A stretch of 64,000 nt of DNA from Gammaproteobacteria bacterium (GTDB taxonomy: Bacteria > Pseudomonadota > Gammaproteobacteria > Thiotrichales > Thiotrichaceae): assembly GCA_018822845.1 (NCBI GenBank), contig JAHJJD010000006.1:42244-106243 (forward strand). Direction: 5' to 3'. The notes under the pieces were generated by a model. That model was not told the DNA's origin. It saw only the letters and a program-made list of their open reading frames with translations, and did no database searches. Made by a program: the position numbers and the translations under genes. This document shows, in pieces, positions 48,072 through 56,590 of the stretch; the stretch's first letter is position 1; each line of letters starts with the position of its first letter.

Positions 48072-48539
48072 TCAGGGGCGTTGCTGACGATCCTGTAGCT
48101 GATGGGCAGCAAATTCCTCAGGGTCTATTTTGTCATCATCGTTGGCATCAATCTCAGCAAAAGAAGCTGCTTTTGCCACATTGCGCATCTGGCGGCCTTC
48201 GGCAGCGCGTTCGGCAATGCGTTTGGCGCGCCCTTCGCCCAGCTCCTGTTCGCTGATGAAGCCATCCTGATCAGTGTCGAAATCGGCAAAAGCAGGCATA
48301 TTGGCGTTCCCGGCACGGCGATTGTTCCATCCGGCAGCAAACTCCTCAGCATTAATGCAGCCGTTGCCATCGGCATCGAAATCAGCAAAGGCGGGCGGAG
48401 CCATCATACCCATCGCCGGAGGTACAGGGGCAGGCAAATCTTCTTCTGCCTGTACGGATGAAAACAGAACCACCAACCCGGCAGAGACCAGCAAAGTTGC
48501 CGCAATAGTTGTGCCTAAAGTACGGAATAAAGGTTTCAT
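48072..48539 (-). CDS. Periplasmic EF-hand calcium-binding protein
   Basis: 155 residues with a signal peptide or N-terminal anchor (AATLLVSAGLVVLFSSVQA). Three EF-hand loops: DFDADGNGCINAEEF, DFDTDQDGFISEQEL and EIDANDDDKIDPEEF, each with the Dx(D/N)xxG...E pattern and flanking helices. It is the first gene of an operon with a PhoP/PhoQ-like pair, so it may buffer or report calcium, or be a regulated product of that system. Nothing recognisable lies between it and the ABC genes at 48645. Confidence 0.85.
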   Translation of the reverse strand: MKPLFRTLGTTIAATLLVSAGLVVLFSSVQAEEDLPAPVPPAMGMMAPPAFADFDADGNGCINAEEFAAGWNNRRAGNANMPAFADFDTDQDGFISEQELGEGRAKRIAERAAEGRQMRNVAKAASFAEIDANDDDKIDPEEFAAHQLQDRQQRP

Positions 48540-48644
48540 GTCAGTACACTCCTTGGCTCATTTAATTACATTTAAACTTTAGCGCAGGAATCTGAAATGG
48601 AGCTGAAAACCACCGCCTCAGAGCCACCCAACAACGCCGTAAAT

Positions 48645-49340
48645 TCATTCCTCATACGTTTTGCCATCGCGGATGTGGTAGATACGTTTGAAGGTTGGAA
48701 TGATCTTCTCATCATGCGTGACCACAATAATCGCCGTCTGGTGCTGTTGCGCCATGTCGTTGAGGATTTTCACCACCCCCAGGGCGCGTTCGCTGTCCAG
48801 TGGCGCAGTTGGCTCATCGGCCAGGATGATGGGCGGATTATTTGCCAATGCCCGTGCAATCGACACCCGTTGCTGTTCCCCACCCGACAGCAGCGATGGG
48901 CTGGCTTTGGCGCGATGGGCAACGTCGAGGGCTTCGAGCAATTCCAGCGCACGCCGCCGCGCATCCTTGTTGGATTTGCCCGCCAGCATCGGCAACAGTG
49001 CCACATTGTCGGTCACATCCAGAAACGGGATCAGGTACGGGGCTTGGAACACAAAGCCGATGCGGTCACGGCGCAGTGTGCGTAAATCTTTCACCTTCCA
49101 TACTTCATCGAAAATGGCTTCACCGCCTAACAGCATTTGCCCTGCCGTGGGATCAATCACTGCACCGAGACATTTCAGCAAGGTGCTTTTGCCCGAACCG
49201 CTGGGGCCGACCAGCCCCACGACTTCACCGGGGGCAATGCGCATATCCACACCCTTGAGCGCATCCACCGCCGTGTCGCCACTGCCGTAACGCTTGCGCA
49301 AGCCGCGTAATTCAATCGCCGGGGTGGTGTTATCTGCCAT
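48645..49340 (-). CDS. ABC exporter ATPase (DevA/LolD/MacB type)
   Basis: 231 residues. Walker A GLVGPSGSGKSTLLKCLGAV, Q-loop FVFQAPYLIPFLDVTDNVAL, signature SLLSGGEQQRVSIARAL, Walker B ILADEPTAPLDSE and the switch His in VTHDEK. It belongs with the adjacent FtsX/MacB-type permease (2 bp away) and HlyD protein as a DevBCA-like tripartite exporter. The substrate is unknown; glycolipid, peptide or drug export are family roles. Confidence 0.9.
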   Translation of the reverse strand: MADNTTPAIELRGLRKRYGSGDTAVDALKGVDMRIAPGEVVGLVGPSGSGKSTLLKCLGAVIDPTAGQMLLGGEAIFDEVWKVKDLRTLRRDRIGFVFQAPYLIPFLDVTDNVALLPMLAGKSNKDARRRALELLEALDVAHRAKASPSLLSGGEQQRVSIARALANNPPIILADEPTAPLDSERALGVVKILNDMAQQHQTAIIVVTHDEKIIPTFKRIYHIRDGKTYEE

Positions 49341-49342
49341 AT

Positions 49343-50536
49343 TCAGCCTCCTATGGCTTCAGCGGGATCAACTTTCAGCGCGGCGCGAATCGCCATGACG
49401 CTCGCCAACGTACACACCACCACGATCACCAGCAGCCCTAGCACAGCATCCAACGGCAACAGCAACACGTATTTGGGGAAAGCAGGTGCCCACAAGGTCG
49501 AAACGGTCTTGCCGATAATGAAACCGACCAGCCCCAGCCCGATGGATTCCTGCAAAATCATCCATGCAATGGTGCTATTGCGCGTACCGATCAGTTTCAG
49601 TACCGCAATTTCGCGGATTTTGCCCAGCGTCATGGTGTAGATGATGAACGACACAATCGCGGTGCTGACAATGGTCAAAATCACCAGAAACAGGCCAATC
49701 TGCTTGGCGGAAGTGGCAATCAGTTTTTTCACCGAAATCTCTTCCATGTCGGCGTAGGTGTAGGCTTGCAAGTGTTTCCAGCGTTGGATGTCGGCTGCCA
49801 CTTGCGCCGCATCCCACCCCGGACGCACTTGCACCAGCACGGCATTGACATTGTGGCTGGTGGTCTGGCTCATCTGCACCGCTTCCAGCAAACCCGGTAC
49901 GTTGGGGCGGTTGAAAGCAGGGTTGGCGGCGGTACGTTCACGCCCGCTGACAATGGCATCGTTGTCTTTCTGGAATTGCGCGGCCTGCGCATCTGCCAGC
50001 GGAATAAACACCATCGGGTCACCGCCGGATGACACGGTGCGCTGGCTTAAGCCGACAATGGTGTATTCGTTGCGGCGGATACGGATTTTTTCGCCCAGCT
50101 TGAAACCGGCTTTCACGTCGGCAACCGCTTCGTAATGCGAACGGGTGACGTGACGGCCTGCCACCAGTGACGGTGGCGCACCCGGTTGCCCCGGCTTAAA
50201 CCCGACCACCATTACGCGGATATCCTTGCCCTGATGCTGTACTTGCATGGTGAAATAGGTGACGTTGGCAGCTTGTTGCACACCCGGCATTCCCAAAATG
50301 CTGCGGTAAACATCATCAGGCAGGCTGGAAGATTCCGCATACGGCCCTTGGGTGTCTTTTTGCACCACCCACACATCCGCCTGACTGTTGCGCAACAACA
50401 CCTGCGCATCGTCCACCATGCCGCGAAAAATCCCGGCCATCGACAGCGTAACCCCAATCAGCAGCCCCAAACCAATGCCAGTGAAAACATATTTCGACCA
50501 CGAATGTGCAATGTCGCGGGCGGCAAGGCTGATCAT
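49343..50536 (-). CDS. ABC exporter permease (DevC/MacB, FtsX fold)
   Basis: 397 residues. One N-terminal helix (YVFTGIGLGLLIGVTLSMAG), a ~230-residue periplasmic MacB-type domain (SQADVWVVQKDTQGPYAESS onward) and three C-terminal helices (LFLVILTIVSTAIVSFIIYT; ILQESIGLGLVGFIIGKTVS; LPLDAVLGLLVIVVVCTLAS) ending in the FtsX signature KVDPAEAIGG. These mechanotransmission permeases couple ATP hydrolysis to periplasmic substrate extrusion. It overlaps the HlyD gene by 4 bp. Confidence 0.9.
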   Translation of the reverse strand: MISLAARDIAHSWSKYVFTGIGLGLLIGVTLSMAGIFRGMVDDAQVLLRNSQADVWVVQKDTQGPYAESSSLPDDVYRSILGMPGVQQAANVTYFTMQVQHQGKDIRVMVVGFKPGQPGAPPSLVAGRHVTRSHYEAVADVKAGFKLGEKIRIRRNEYTIVGLSQRTVSSGGDPMVFIPLADAQAAQFQKDNDAIVSGRERTAANPAFNRPNVPGLLEAVQMSQTTSHNVNAVLVQVRPGWDAAQVAADIQRWKHLQAYTYADMEEISVKKLIATSAKQIGLFLVILTIVSTAIVSFIIYTMTLGKIREIAVLKLIGTRNSTIAWMILQESIGLGLVGFIIGKTVSTLWAPAFPKYVLLLPLDAVLGLLVIVVVCTLASVMAIRAALKVDPAEAIGG

Positions 50537-51663
50537 AGTTGCTCTACCACTTTGACCTTGCTATCCGCCCGGAGGGCTTTGCTGGTGTAGACCACGATCG
50601 TGTCATCCGCCTGCAAGCCACTGAGGATTTCCACCTGACCGTCGAGCGAGTGGATGCCGGTTTGCACGGGGGTGAATTGCGGGCTGTTGTCAGGGTTGAT
50701 TTTCCACACACCGGGTTGCCCCGCTTGTTGCTGGATGGCCGCGTTGGGAATCACCAGCGCATCGGCTTTTTGTCCGGTTTGCAGGGTGACTTCCGCCAGT
50801 TCGCCGGAGGATAACGCGGCGGGTACAGGGGTGAAAGCGATACCAACAATGCGTTCTTCGGTGACGCTATCGCTTAACGGTTCGATGCGTACCAGCTTGC
50901 CGGACAACACTTGATGTGGGGCAGACCGCAGCGTGATGCTTGCTGTTTGCCCCGCTTGCAAACCGAGTGCCTGACTTTGGTCGATGCGGGCTTTTACCCA
51001 GTAGCTTTGCGGATCAGCGAGGGTGAGTACCGCTTGCCCTGCCACCAGTGTTGTGCCGGGTTCGGCATCGCGGCTGGTAATCATACCCGCCACTGGCGCG
51101 GTCAGGGTGAGGCTGGCTTGTTGCTGGCGCAAGGCTTGCTGCTCGGCTTGCAGGCGTTGTTGTTCTTTTTTGGCAACCTCAAGGGCGGCCTGGGCAATGG
51201 CGGCTTGCTGCTGGCTGGTGTCCGCACTGCTTTGGCTGACCAAAGCGCGGGCAACAAGGCTCGTGGTACGTCGGTTTTCAGTTTGTGCCAACTTGAGGGT
51301 GGCAGCCGCTGTAGCAATGCTGGCGGTGGCGCGTTCAGCAGCCCAGCCTGCGGCCTGAATGCGGGCATCAAGGTCAACCGCATCCATCACTGCCAGCGTT
51401 TGCCCCGCTTGTACGCTGTCACCGACATCGACCAGCACCTGTTTGACGCGCCCAGCGGCGGTAGGGCCAATGCGGTAGTTGTAACGCGCTTCCACCGTGC
51501 CAATGCCAAACACGCTGGCACTGATGGCTTGTTTTGTTACCAACGTAACCGTGATTTTGGTCGCAGCCATCGGCCCTTGCTGGGTAACGACCCACGCAAA
51601 GCCCCCCAGCATTACCACGCCAATCAGCGGTAGCAGGATTTTTTTCAATAGCGGCGATTTCAT
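50533..51663 (-). CDS. Periplasmic adaptor of the DevBCA-like exporter (HlyD family)
   Basis: 376 residues. N-terminal membrane anchor (ILLPLIGVVMLGGFAWVVTQ), lipoyl halves (RIGPTAAGRVKQVLVDVGDS; LTLTAPVAGMITSRDAEPGT), a long Ala/Gln-rich alpha-hairpin (~100-175) and a C-terminal beta-barrel domain. ATG 51663 overlaps the TetR gene stop by 4 bp (ATGA), so regulator and exporter are translated together. Confidence 0.88.
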   Translation of the reverse strand: MKSPLLKKILLPLIGVVMLGGFAWVVTQQGPMAATKITVTLVTKQAISASVFGIGTVEARYNYRIGPTAAGRVKQVLVDVGDSVQAGQTLAVMDAVDLDARIQAAGWAAERATASIATAAATLKLAQTENRRTTSLVARALVSQSSADTSQQQAAIAQAALEVAKKEQQRLQAEQQALRQQQASLTLTAPVAGMITSRDAEPGTTLVAGQAVLTLADPQSYWVKARIDQSQALGLQAGQTASITLRSAPHQVLSGKLVRIEPLSDSVTEERIVGIAFTPVPAALSSGELAEVTLQTGQKADALVIPNAAIQQQAGQPGVWKINPDNSPQFTPVQTGIHSLDGQVEILSGLQADDTIVVYTSKALRADSKVKVVEQL

Positions 51664-52280
51664 GCGGTTACCTCGTGGCGGATAGCACTTAAATACAATG
51701 CCCATACACCAGCAATCATGGGCTGAATGCTGGTGCTTGAACCCAGCAGCATGGCTTGCATCACCAAGCCCTGAATCGAGCCGATGAACAAGGTGGCGGC
51801 ACTGCGTTCATCCAGTGCTGGTGACACCTGCCCTGCGGTTTTGGCTTGTTGGAGCACACCAATCAGGATGCCGCTGTAGGCTTGCAACATGTGCGCGACT
51901 TGTTGCTTCACAGGTGAATCAGCGGGCTGTTGCAACTCGTGGAAAATGAAACGCGGCACACCGGGATTTTCCTGCACAAATTGCAGGTGGGCACGGAAAA
52001 TATTGCCCAAGCTGGTGAGCGGGTCGGGGGATGATTGCGCCGCCGTTTGCACCAAGGGCAGCAAGGTTGCTTCCAGCCATTGCGCCACATTCAACCAAAT
52101 CGCTTGTTTATTGGGGAAGTGGCGGAAGACAGAACCCTGGCTCAGGCCGATTTCATTGGCAATGTGGGTCGTGGTGATGCTGGCCGGTTCCTGCCGGGCA
52201 GCCAGTTTCAAGACTGCCTGCACCATTTCGGCCTGACGTTGTTCGGCAGGAAGACGGGGGTGAGGATACGTACTGTTCAT
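51660..52280 (-). CDS. TetR-family transcriptional repressor
   Basis: 206 residues. N-terminal HTH: TTTHIANEIGLSQGSVFRHF, PNKQAIWLNVAQWLE. The C-terminal helical domain (FRAHLQFVQENPGVPRFIFH, ERSAATLFIGSIQGLVMQAM) fits TetR_C ligand-binding domains. As first gene of the exporter operon with an operator overlapping its own promoter (52366-52391), it should autorepress the operon and release on binding the exported compound. Confidence 0.9.
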   Translation of the reverse strand: MNSTYPHPRLPAEQRQAEMVQAVLKLAARQEPASITTTHIANEIGLSQGSVFRHFPNKQAIWLNVAQWLEATLLPLVQTAAQSSPDPLTSLGNIFRAHLQFVQENPGVPRFIFHELQQPADSPVKQQVAHMLQAYSGILIGVLQQAKTAGQVSPALDERSAATLFIGSIQGLVMQAMLLGSSTSIQPMIAGVWALYLSAIRHEVTA

Positions 52281-52365
52281 ACTGCTTACTGACCAGGGGC
52301 AGGAATCGGGTCAATCCGGTATGCCTTAAGCCCCCAACAAAATTTACACATGCTTGCTCTTTCCC

Positions 52366-52391
52366 TATGTTAGTAATTACTTGCTAACATA
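52366..52391 (-). promoter_or_regulatory. TetR operator overlapping the exporter promoter
   Basis: Perfect 8-bp arms, TATGTTAG (52366-52373) and CTAACATA (52384-52391), are separated by 10 bp. On the minus strand TTGCAG (52401-52396) and TAATTA (52379-52374), 16 bp apart, form a promoter whose spacer and -10 lie inside the palindrome. The rest of 52281-52481 shows nothing else. Confidence 0.65.
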
Positions 52392-52481
52392 TTGCCTGCA
52401 AAAAAATGTCCGGTCAAGCCATCAGCCCAACCGGACACTCCAACCACGAGGGTAGTAGTCAAAGGTTAATGGGGAAACTTG

Positions 52482-53153
52482 TCATCTGCCGCCCTTACCC
52501 CGGCCTGCTCCACCGCCTGCACCGCCACGTTCACGCGGGCTGTCGACGATAGCGTCAACTTCGGCCTGCGGCAGTGCCTGGGCGACGTAGTTCACGCCCA
52601 GGCTTTCAATCTGGCCGACAAAAGCGCGCAAGTGATTGCGGGAACCCTGCATCAGATTGCTGTAAACATTCGCGATGTCGGGGTGCGTCGTGTCACTGAT
52701 GGCTTTTTGCAGATCGGCAATGTCGGTTTCCTCAATAAATGCGCCAACATACAACGCATCCAGCACAGACTTCTGCCCCTGCGTCACCAGCTGGGTGTAA
52801 AGCCCACCCAGGGTTGCATTGGCAAACACACCCACACTGTCATCCACGACCGGATCAGCCACGCCGTAGGTTTGCAGCAGCATTTTCACCCGGTCGGTAT
52901 GCTGCTGTTCGGAGCCGGAAATATTGTTGAAAACCGGCAGCTTCCACTGGTAATAAAGCGTGATGTAGACATCGCGGGCAAGTTTTTCTTCCTCACGCAT
53001 GAACTTCAGGGTTTCGGTTTCCACACTGCTCAATGCCTGTACGGAAACGGCAGGTTGCCGGTTGTTGCCCTTGGCCAGAGCGGGCTGGGTCATCGCCAAC
53101 CCGGCGGATGCACTGACAATCAGGGCTGCGATCAAGGCTTTGCGGAATTTCAT
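52482..53153 (-). CDS. Secreted DUF2202 ferritin-like protein
   Basis: 223 residues with a signal peptide (ending MTQPALA). The four-helix metal-binding pattern is visible: ETLKFMREEEKLARDVYITL (Glu), GSEQQHTDRVKMLL (Glu/His), GAFIEETDIADLQKAI (Glu) and SRNHLRAFVGQIESLG (His), as in DUF2202 ferritin-like folds. The function of the family is unknown; a diiron or other metal site is expected. The C-terminus is Gly/Arg-rich (RERGGAGGGAGRGKGGR). Tandem with a paralogue 30 bp upstream. Confidence 0.83.
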   Translation of the reverse strand: MKFRKALIAALIVSASAGLAMTQPALAKGNNRQPAVSVQALSSVETETLKFMREEEKLARDVYITLYYQWKLPVFNNISGSEQQHTDRVKMLLQTYGVADPVVDDSVGVFANATLGGLYTQLVTQGQKSVLDALYVGAFIEETDIADLQKAISDTTHPDIANVYSNLMQGSRNHLRAFVGQIESLGVNYVAQALPQAEVDAIVDSPRERGGAGGGAGRGKGGR

Positions 53154-53183
53154 GGGCTTGTCTCCTTTATTATGTTCATTGGT

Positions 53184-53855
53184 TTATTGGGCGCATTGTT
53201 CTGGGGAGCTATCAGCAATCAGGTCAACCGTCTGCTGGTCGATAACCTGCGCCACGTAGTTATCGCCAGTACTTTCGATCTGGCCGACAAAAGCACGCAG
53301 GTGATTGCGGGAGCCGCACATCAGGTTGGTATAGATCTGGATAACGGGCAATTGATTGGTGCCATCCATGGCTTCATCGATTGCCTCCTGCAAATCGTTG
53401 ATATCGAATTCCTCAATGAAACTGCCGACCGCTAGCGCCTCATCCAGGGAAACAAGCCCCCGGTTCACCAATTGCGCATACAACGCAGCAATATCAGGAT
53501 TGGTGAAGGAACCCACAGCATCGCTGACCACCGGGTCAGCCAGGCCCAGATTGTCGATCAGCAGCTTGATGCTATCCATGTGCTGCTGCTCGGAACGCAG
53601 CGCGATATTCTGGAAAACCTGCAAACCCCAGCGGTCGTACAGGGTCAGGTAGACATCCCGTGCCATTTTTTCCTCTTCGCGGACGAACAGCAGGGTTCCG
53701 GTTTCTGCCGGGGTCAGGGCAGCAAGTGTAGCGAGGCTAGCCGTTAAGGTTGATGTCGGGTTAGTTGCTGCGTTACTGGCTCCACCGCCGCACCCCGTCA
53801 ACAGAATAATGGAACCCACCAAGAGCAGGCTCCGCAATTCCTCGAATGGTTTCAT
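53184..53855 (-). CDS. DUF2202 ferritin-like lipoprotein
   Basis: 223 residues. Lipobox (IILLTGCGGGA), a Ser/Thr/Ala linker, then the DUF2202 domain: TLLFVREEEKMARDVYLTLY, RSEQQHMDSIKLLI, GSFIEEFDINDLQEAI, CGSRNHLRAFVGQIESTG. It is the membrane-anchored form of the downstream secreted paralogue. ATG 53855 has GGGAG 7 bp upstream. The pair may work on the same substrate, one soluble and one attached. Confidence 0.83.
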   Translation of the reverse strand: MKPFEELRSLLLVGSIILLTGCGGGASNAATNPTSTLTASLATLAALTPAETGTLLFVREEEKMARDVYLTLYDRWGLQVFQNIALRSEQQHMDSIKLLIDNLGLADPVVSDAVGSFTNPDIAALYAQLVNRGLVSLDEALAVGSFIEEFDINDLQEAIDEAMDGTNQLPVIQIYTNLMCGSRNHLRAFVGQIESTGDNYVAQVIDQQTVDLIADSSPEQCAQ

Positions 53856-53950
53856 GATCAAACTCCCTATGATTCGTTACTTGATGTCACGAACCATAAA
53901 GGACTTGTCTGAAATGAAGCTGAAAAAACCCAGAAAACTGCTTTTGACCC

Positions 53951-55900
53951 TTACGGCAAGCGGTAAAGCTGGTGGTCATACGCATAACCACCCCACAATA
54001 AATACGCCAGCGCACGCCTTGCCTGCTCCGTCCCCACTGGTGATACAGCCGGGCTGGAGAGCTGCTTGACCGGGTCATAGCTAAATCCGGAGGCTGGCTT
54101 GTCAGGTTGCAGGATAGTCAGGTTCCCACCCTCCAGCAGGGCGAAATTCTTGTCATACTGCATCATCGCCCTGCCCGGCCAGTCATCCGGCGTCTGGGTA
54201 AGGTCACGCCCCAGCATCGGATATTCAGCTGAAATACCCGCCAGCGACAACAATGTTGGCGGCATGTCGATCTGGCTGACCACCCGTGCATCCTTTTTCA
54301 CCGGCACACCACCACCCAGGATCAACCCCGGAATGTGAAAACGGGGAACCGGCACCAGTTCATTACCGCTGACCCGTGAGTCATGGTCAGCAATGATCAG
54401 GAATACCGTGTCATTCCAGTAATCCGACTGCTGCGCCAGCTTGAAGAACTCGCCGATGGCATAATCGGCATATTTCGCCGCATTGTTACGGGTTGCCTTG
54501 GGCTGCTCGTACAGCTCAAAACGCCCATCCGGGTATTCAAACGGATCATGGTTACTGGAGCTGAACACCAGACTGAAAAACGGCTTGCCCTCAGCATGCA
54601 TGCGTTTGAATTCGGCGTCGGCGCGGCGCATCAGATCCTCATCTGACACACCCCAGGAACCGGTGAAAACCGGGTTCTGGTAGTCCTTCTGCTCGATAAT
54701 GTCCTGAAAACCGTTGCCGAGGAAGAAGCTGCGCATATTGTCGAAATGGCTTTCCCCACCGTAAATGAACTGGGTCATGTAGCCACGCTTCCCCAGCAAC
54801 TCGGCAATGGAAAAGAATCCGGTCTGGCTTTTGTTGAGCTTGACTACCGCCCGGTTGGGCGTCGGCGTAAATCCTGTAGTCACAGCTTCGATACCGCGCA
54901 CGGAACGGGTGCCGGTCGCGTAAATATTCTCGAAAAACCAGCCCTGTTGCGCCAGTCTGTCGATATTGGGGGAAAGCGGCAAACCACCGAGGGAGCCAAT
55001 GTAACGCGCCCCCAGACTTTCCTGCAAAAGGATCACCACATTCTTCGGCTTACCCGTATAACTCGCCTGGTTGACACTCAGGGTTGGCAGGTCGTCGGTA
55101 ACAAATGCGCTGGCGGGGCGGCCACTGGCTTCGCGCAGGATGCTGACCATTTCCGCTTCCGGCATCTTGCCATAGGTGGCAGGCAGGTCTGTCCCTTCAT
55201 CACGCATTTGCCCAACCGCATTCATCAGCGAATAGGTGGAATTGACCACCAGCGAATTGATGGTCGGGTCGGTCGCAAATGACACCATGGCCGGATTCAA
55301 TGCACGCTGCCCCAGTGTGGAACGTGCGCCCAACACCGCCAGCAACAACACCATTACAGCCAGCACCGGACGCCAGTACCAACGCGGAAAACTCAGCTCA
55401 CGCAAGCATCTGCCCGACAACCACCAGCCAAACCCTAACACCGCTCCACCAATCAGCAACCCGGCCAGCAGCTCCAGCTTGTGTCCCAGCCACAGGGTAC
55501 TGAATACTTCTTTCGGATAGATCAGATATTCAACAAAGATATGATTGGGGCGCAGACCGTATTCGGTGATAAAGCCGGGGGTGGAAACTTCCATGAAAAC
55601 CAACAGCCACAAACCGACCGTCAGCAGGATACGCACAACCCACAACCAGACCGAAGCGGGAAACCGGTTTCCACCCAGCAGCAGGGTCAGGGCTGCGGGA
55701 ATGCCCCACAACCAGCAGACCGTGGCCACATCGACCCGCAGCCCCTGCAACAGCATGACGCCCCAGCCATCACTGGCGGTTACCCGCTCGGAGTACCATG
55801 CCATGAAGCCCAGACGGCTCAGACTCAGGATTACCAACGCCACCAGGGCGAAGCACAGGAATGGCCACAGTGCCCCCGACCATTTTTTCATTGATGTCAT
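53951..55900 (-). CDS. LTA synthase-type sulfatase (phosphoglycerol/phosphoethanolamine transferase-like)
   Basis: 649 residues. Five N-terminal membrane helices (~8-190), then an extracytoplasmic alkaline-phosphatase fold: NVVILLQESLGARYIGSLGG (first metal Glu), catalytic Thr in IYATGTRSVRGIEAVTTGFT, SHFDNMRSFFLGNGF, and FLIIADHDSRVSG with NELVPVPRFHIPGLILGG for the second metal set. These enzymes move phosphoglycerol or a similar head group onto membrane or periplasmic glycans, for example OpgB-like. It stands alone. Confidence 0.85.
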   Translation of the reverse strand: MTSMKKWSGALWPFLCFALVALVILSLSRLGFMAWYSERVTASDGWGVMLLQGLRVDVATVCWLWGIPAALTLLLGGNRFPASVWLWVVRILLTVGLWLLVFMEVSTPGFITEYGLRPNHIFVEYLIYPKEVFSTLWLGHKLELLAGLLIGGAVLGFGWWLSGRCLRELSFPRWYWRPVLAVMVLLLAVLGARSTLGQRALNPAMVSFATDPTINSLVVNSTYSLMNAVGQMRDEGTDLPATYGKMPEAEMVSILREASGRPASAFVTDDLPTLSVNQASYTGKPKNVVILLQESLGARYIGSLGGLPLSPNIDRLAQQGWFFENIYATGTRSVRGIEAVTTGFTPTPNRAVVKLNKSQTGFFSIAELLGKRGYMTQFIYGGESHFDNMRSFFLGNGFQDIIEQKDYQNPVFTGSWGVSDEDLMRRADAEFKRMHAEGKPFFSLVFSSSNHDPFEYPDGRFELYEQPKATRNNAAKYADYAIGEFFKLAQQSDYWNDTVFLIIADHDSRVSGNELVPVPRFHIPGLILGGGVPVKKDARVVSQIDMPPTLLSLAGISAEYPMLGRDLTQTPDDWPGRAMMQYDKNFALLEGGNLTILQPDKPASGFSYDPVKQLSSPAVSPVGTEQARRALAYLLWGGYAYDHQLYRLP

Positions 55901-55975
55901 TCTGAGAATCCGCCGCTGTCAGTAAAAAGACAAAACGAGCATTATTTGACTACACCTGCCCAGGGATCAAGGTTT

Positions 55976-56590
55976 TCATTCCAGATTTGGATCGGGCATA
56001 TGTCGCAAGAGCAAACTTTGCACCTGACCGGCTCCGGTTTCACGGTGAATTTGCAGGCCGAAACGGGCGAAATCCGTGTCGGCTTCCACTTCCTGTTCCA
56101 GATAGACCATGCCGCCGGGTGCTAGCAATGATTGGGCGAAAATGCTTTCCAGCACCGGTTCCAGCAGGTTCTTGCGATACGGCGGATCAAGGAAAATCAG
56201 GTCGAACGCTTCGACTCCGCTCAGCGACCTCAAGAAACGGAACGCATCGTCATTCACCAGCACTGCATTCTGCGCGCCCAACAGGGCGATATTGTCACGC
56301 AGGGCTTGCGCAGCGGCGGGATGCTTTTCCACCATCACCACTTCGCGCGCACCACGTGACAGGGCTTCGAAACCAAGCGCGCCACTACCTGCAAACAGGT
56401 CGAGGCAACGGCTGCCAGGAACCTGCATTTGCAGCCAGTTGAACAGGGTTTCGCGCACCCGGTCAGGGGTGGGGCGCAAACCGGGCGCAGCGGCGAAGCT
56501 CAGGCGACGACTGCGCCATTCCCCGCCGATGATGCGTAGCAGGTTGCTACTTCCCTTGTGCGGCTGGCTGGCTGGCTTCTTGCGCATCAT
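55976..56590 (-). CDS. rsmD: 16S rRNA (guanine966-N2)-methyltransferase
   Basis: 204 residues. LLRIIGGEWRSRRLSFAAAP, PTPDRVRETLFNWL, SRCLDLFAGSGALGFEALSR (SAM motif I) and FDLIFLDPPYRKNLLEPVLE (DPPY catalytic motif) identify RsmD. It methylates G966 of 16S rRNA in the assembled 30S subunit. The start is uncertain: ATG 56590 or 56587 overlaps the upstream peptidase gene by about 44 bp. Next to an M16 peptidase pair and near ftsYEX, as in many proteobacteria. Confidence 0.93.
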   Translation of the reverse strand: MMRKKPASQPHKGSSNLLRIIGGEWRSRRLSFAAAPGLRPTPDRVRETLFNWLQMQVPGSRCLDLFAGSGALGFEALSRGAREVVMVEKHPAAAQALRDNIALLGAQNAVLVNDDAFRFLRSLSGVEAFDLIFLDPPYRKNLLEPVLESIFAQSLLAPGGMVYLEQEVEADTDFARFGLQIHRETGAGQVQSLLLRHMPDPNLE

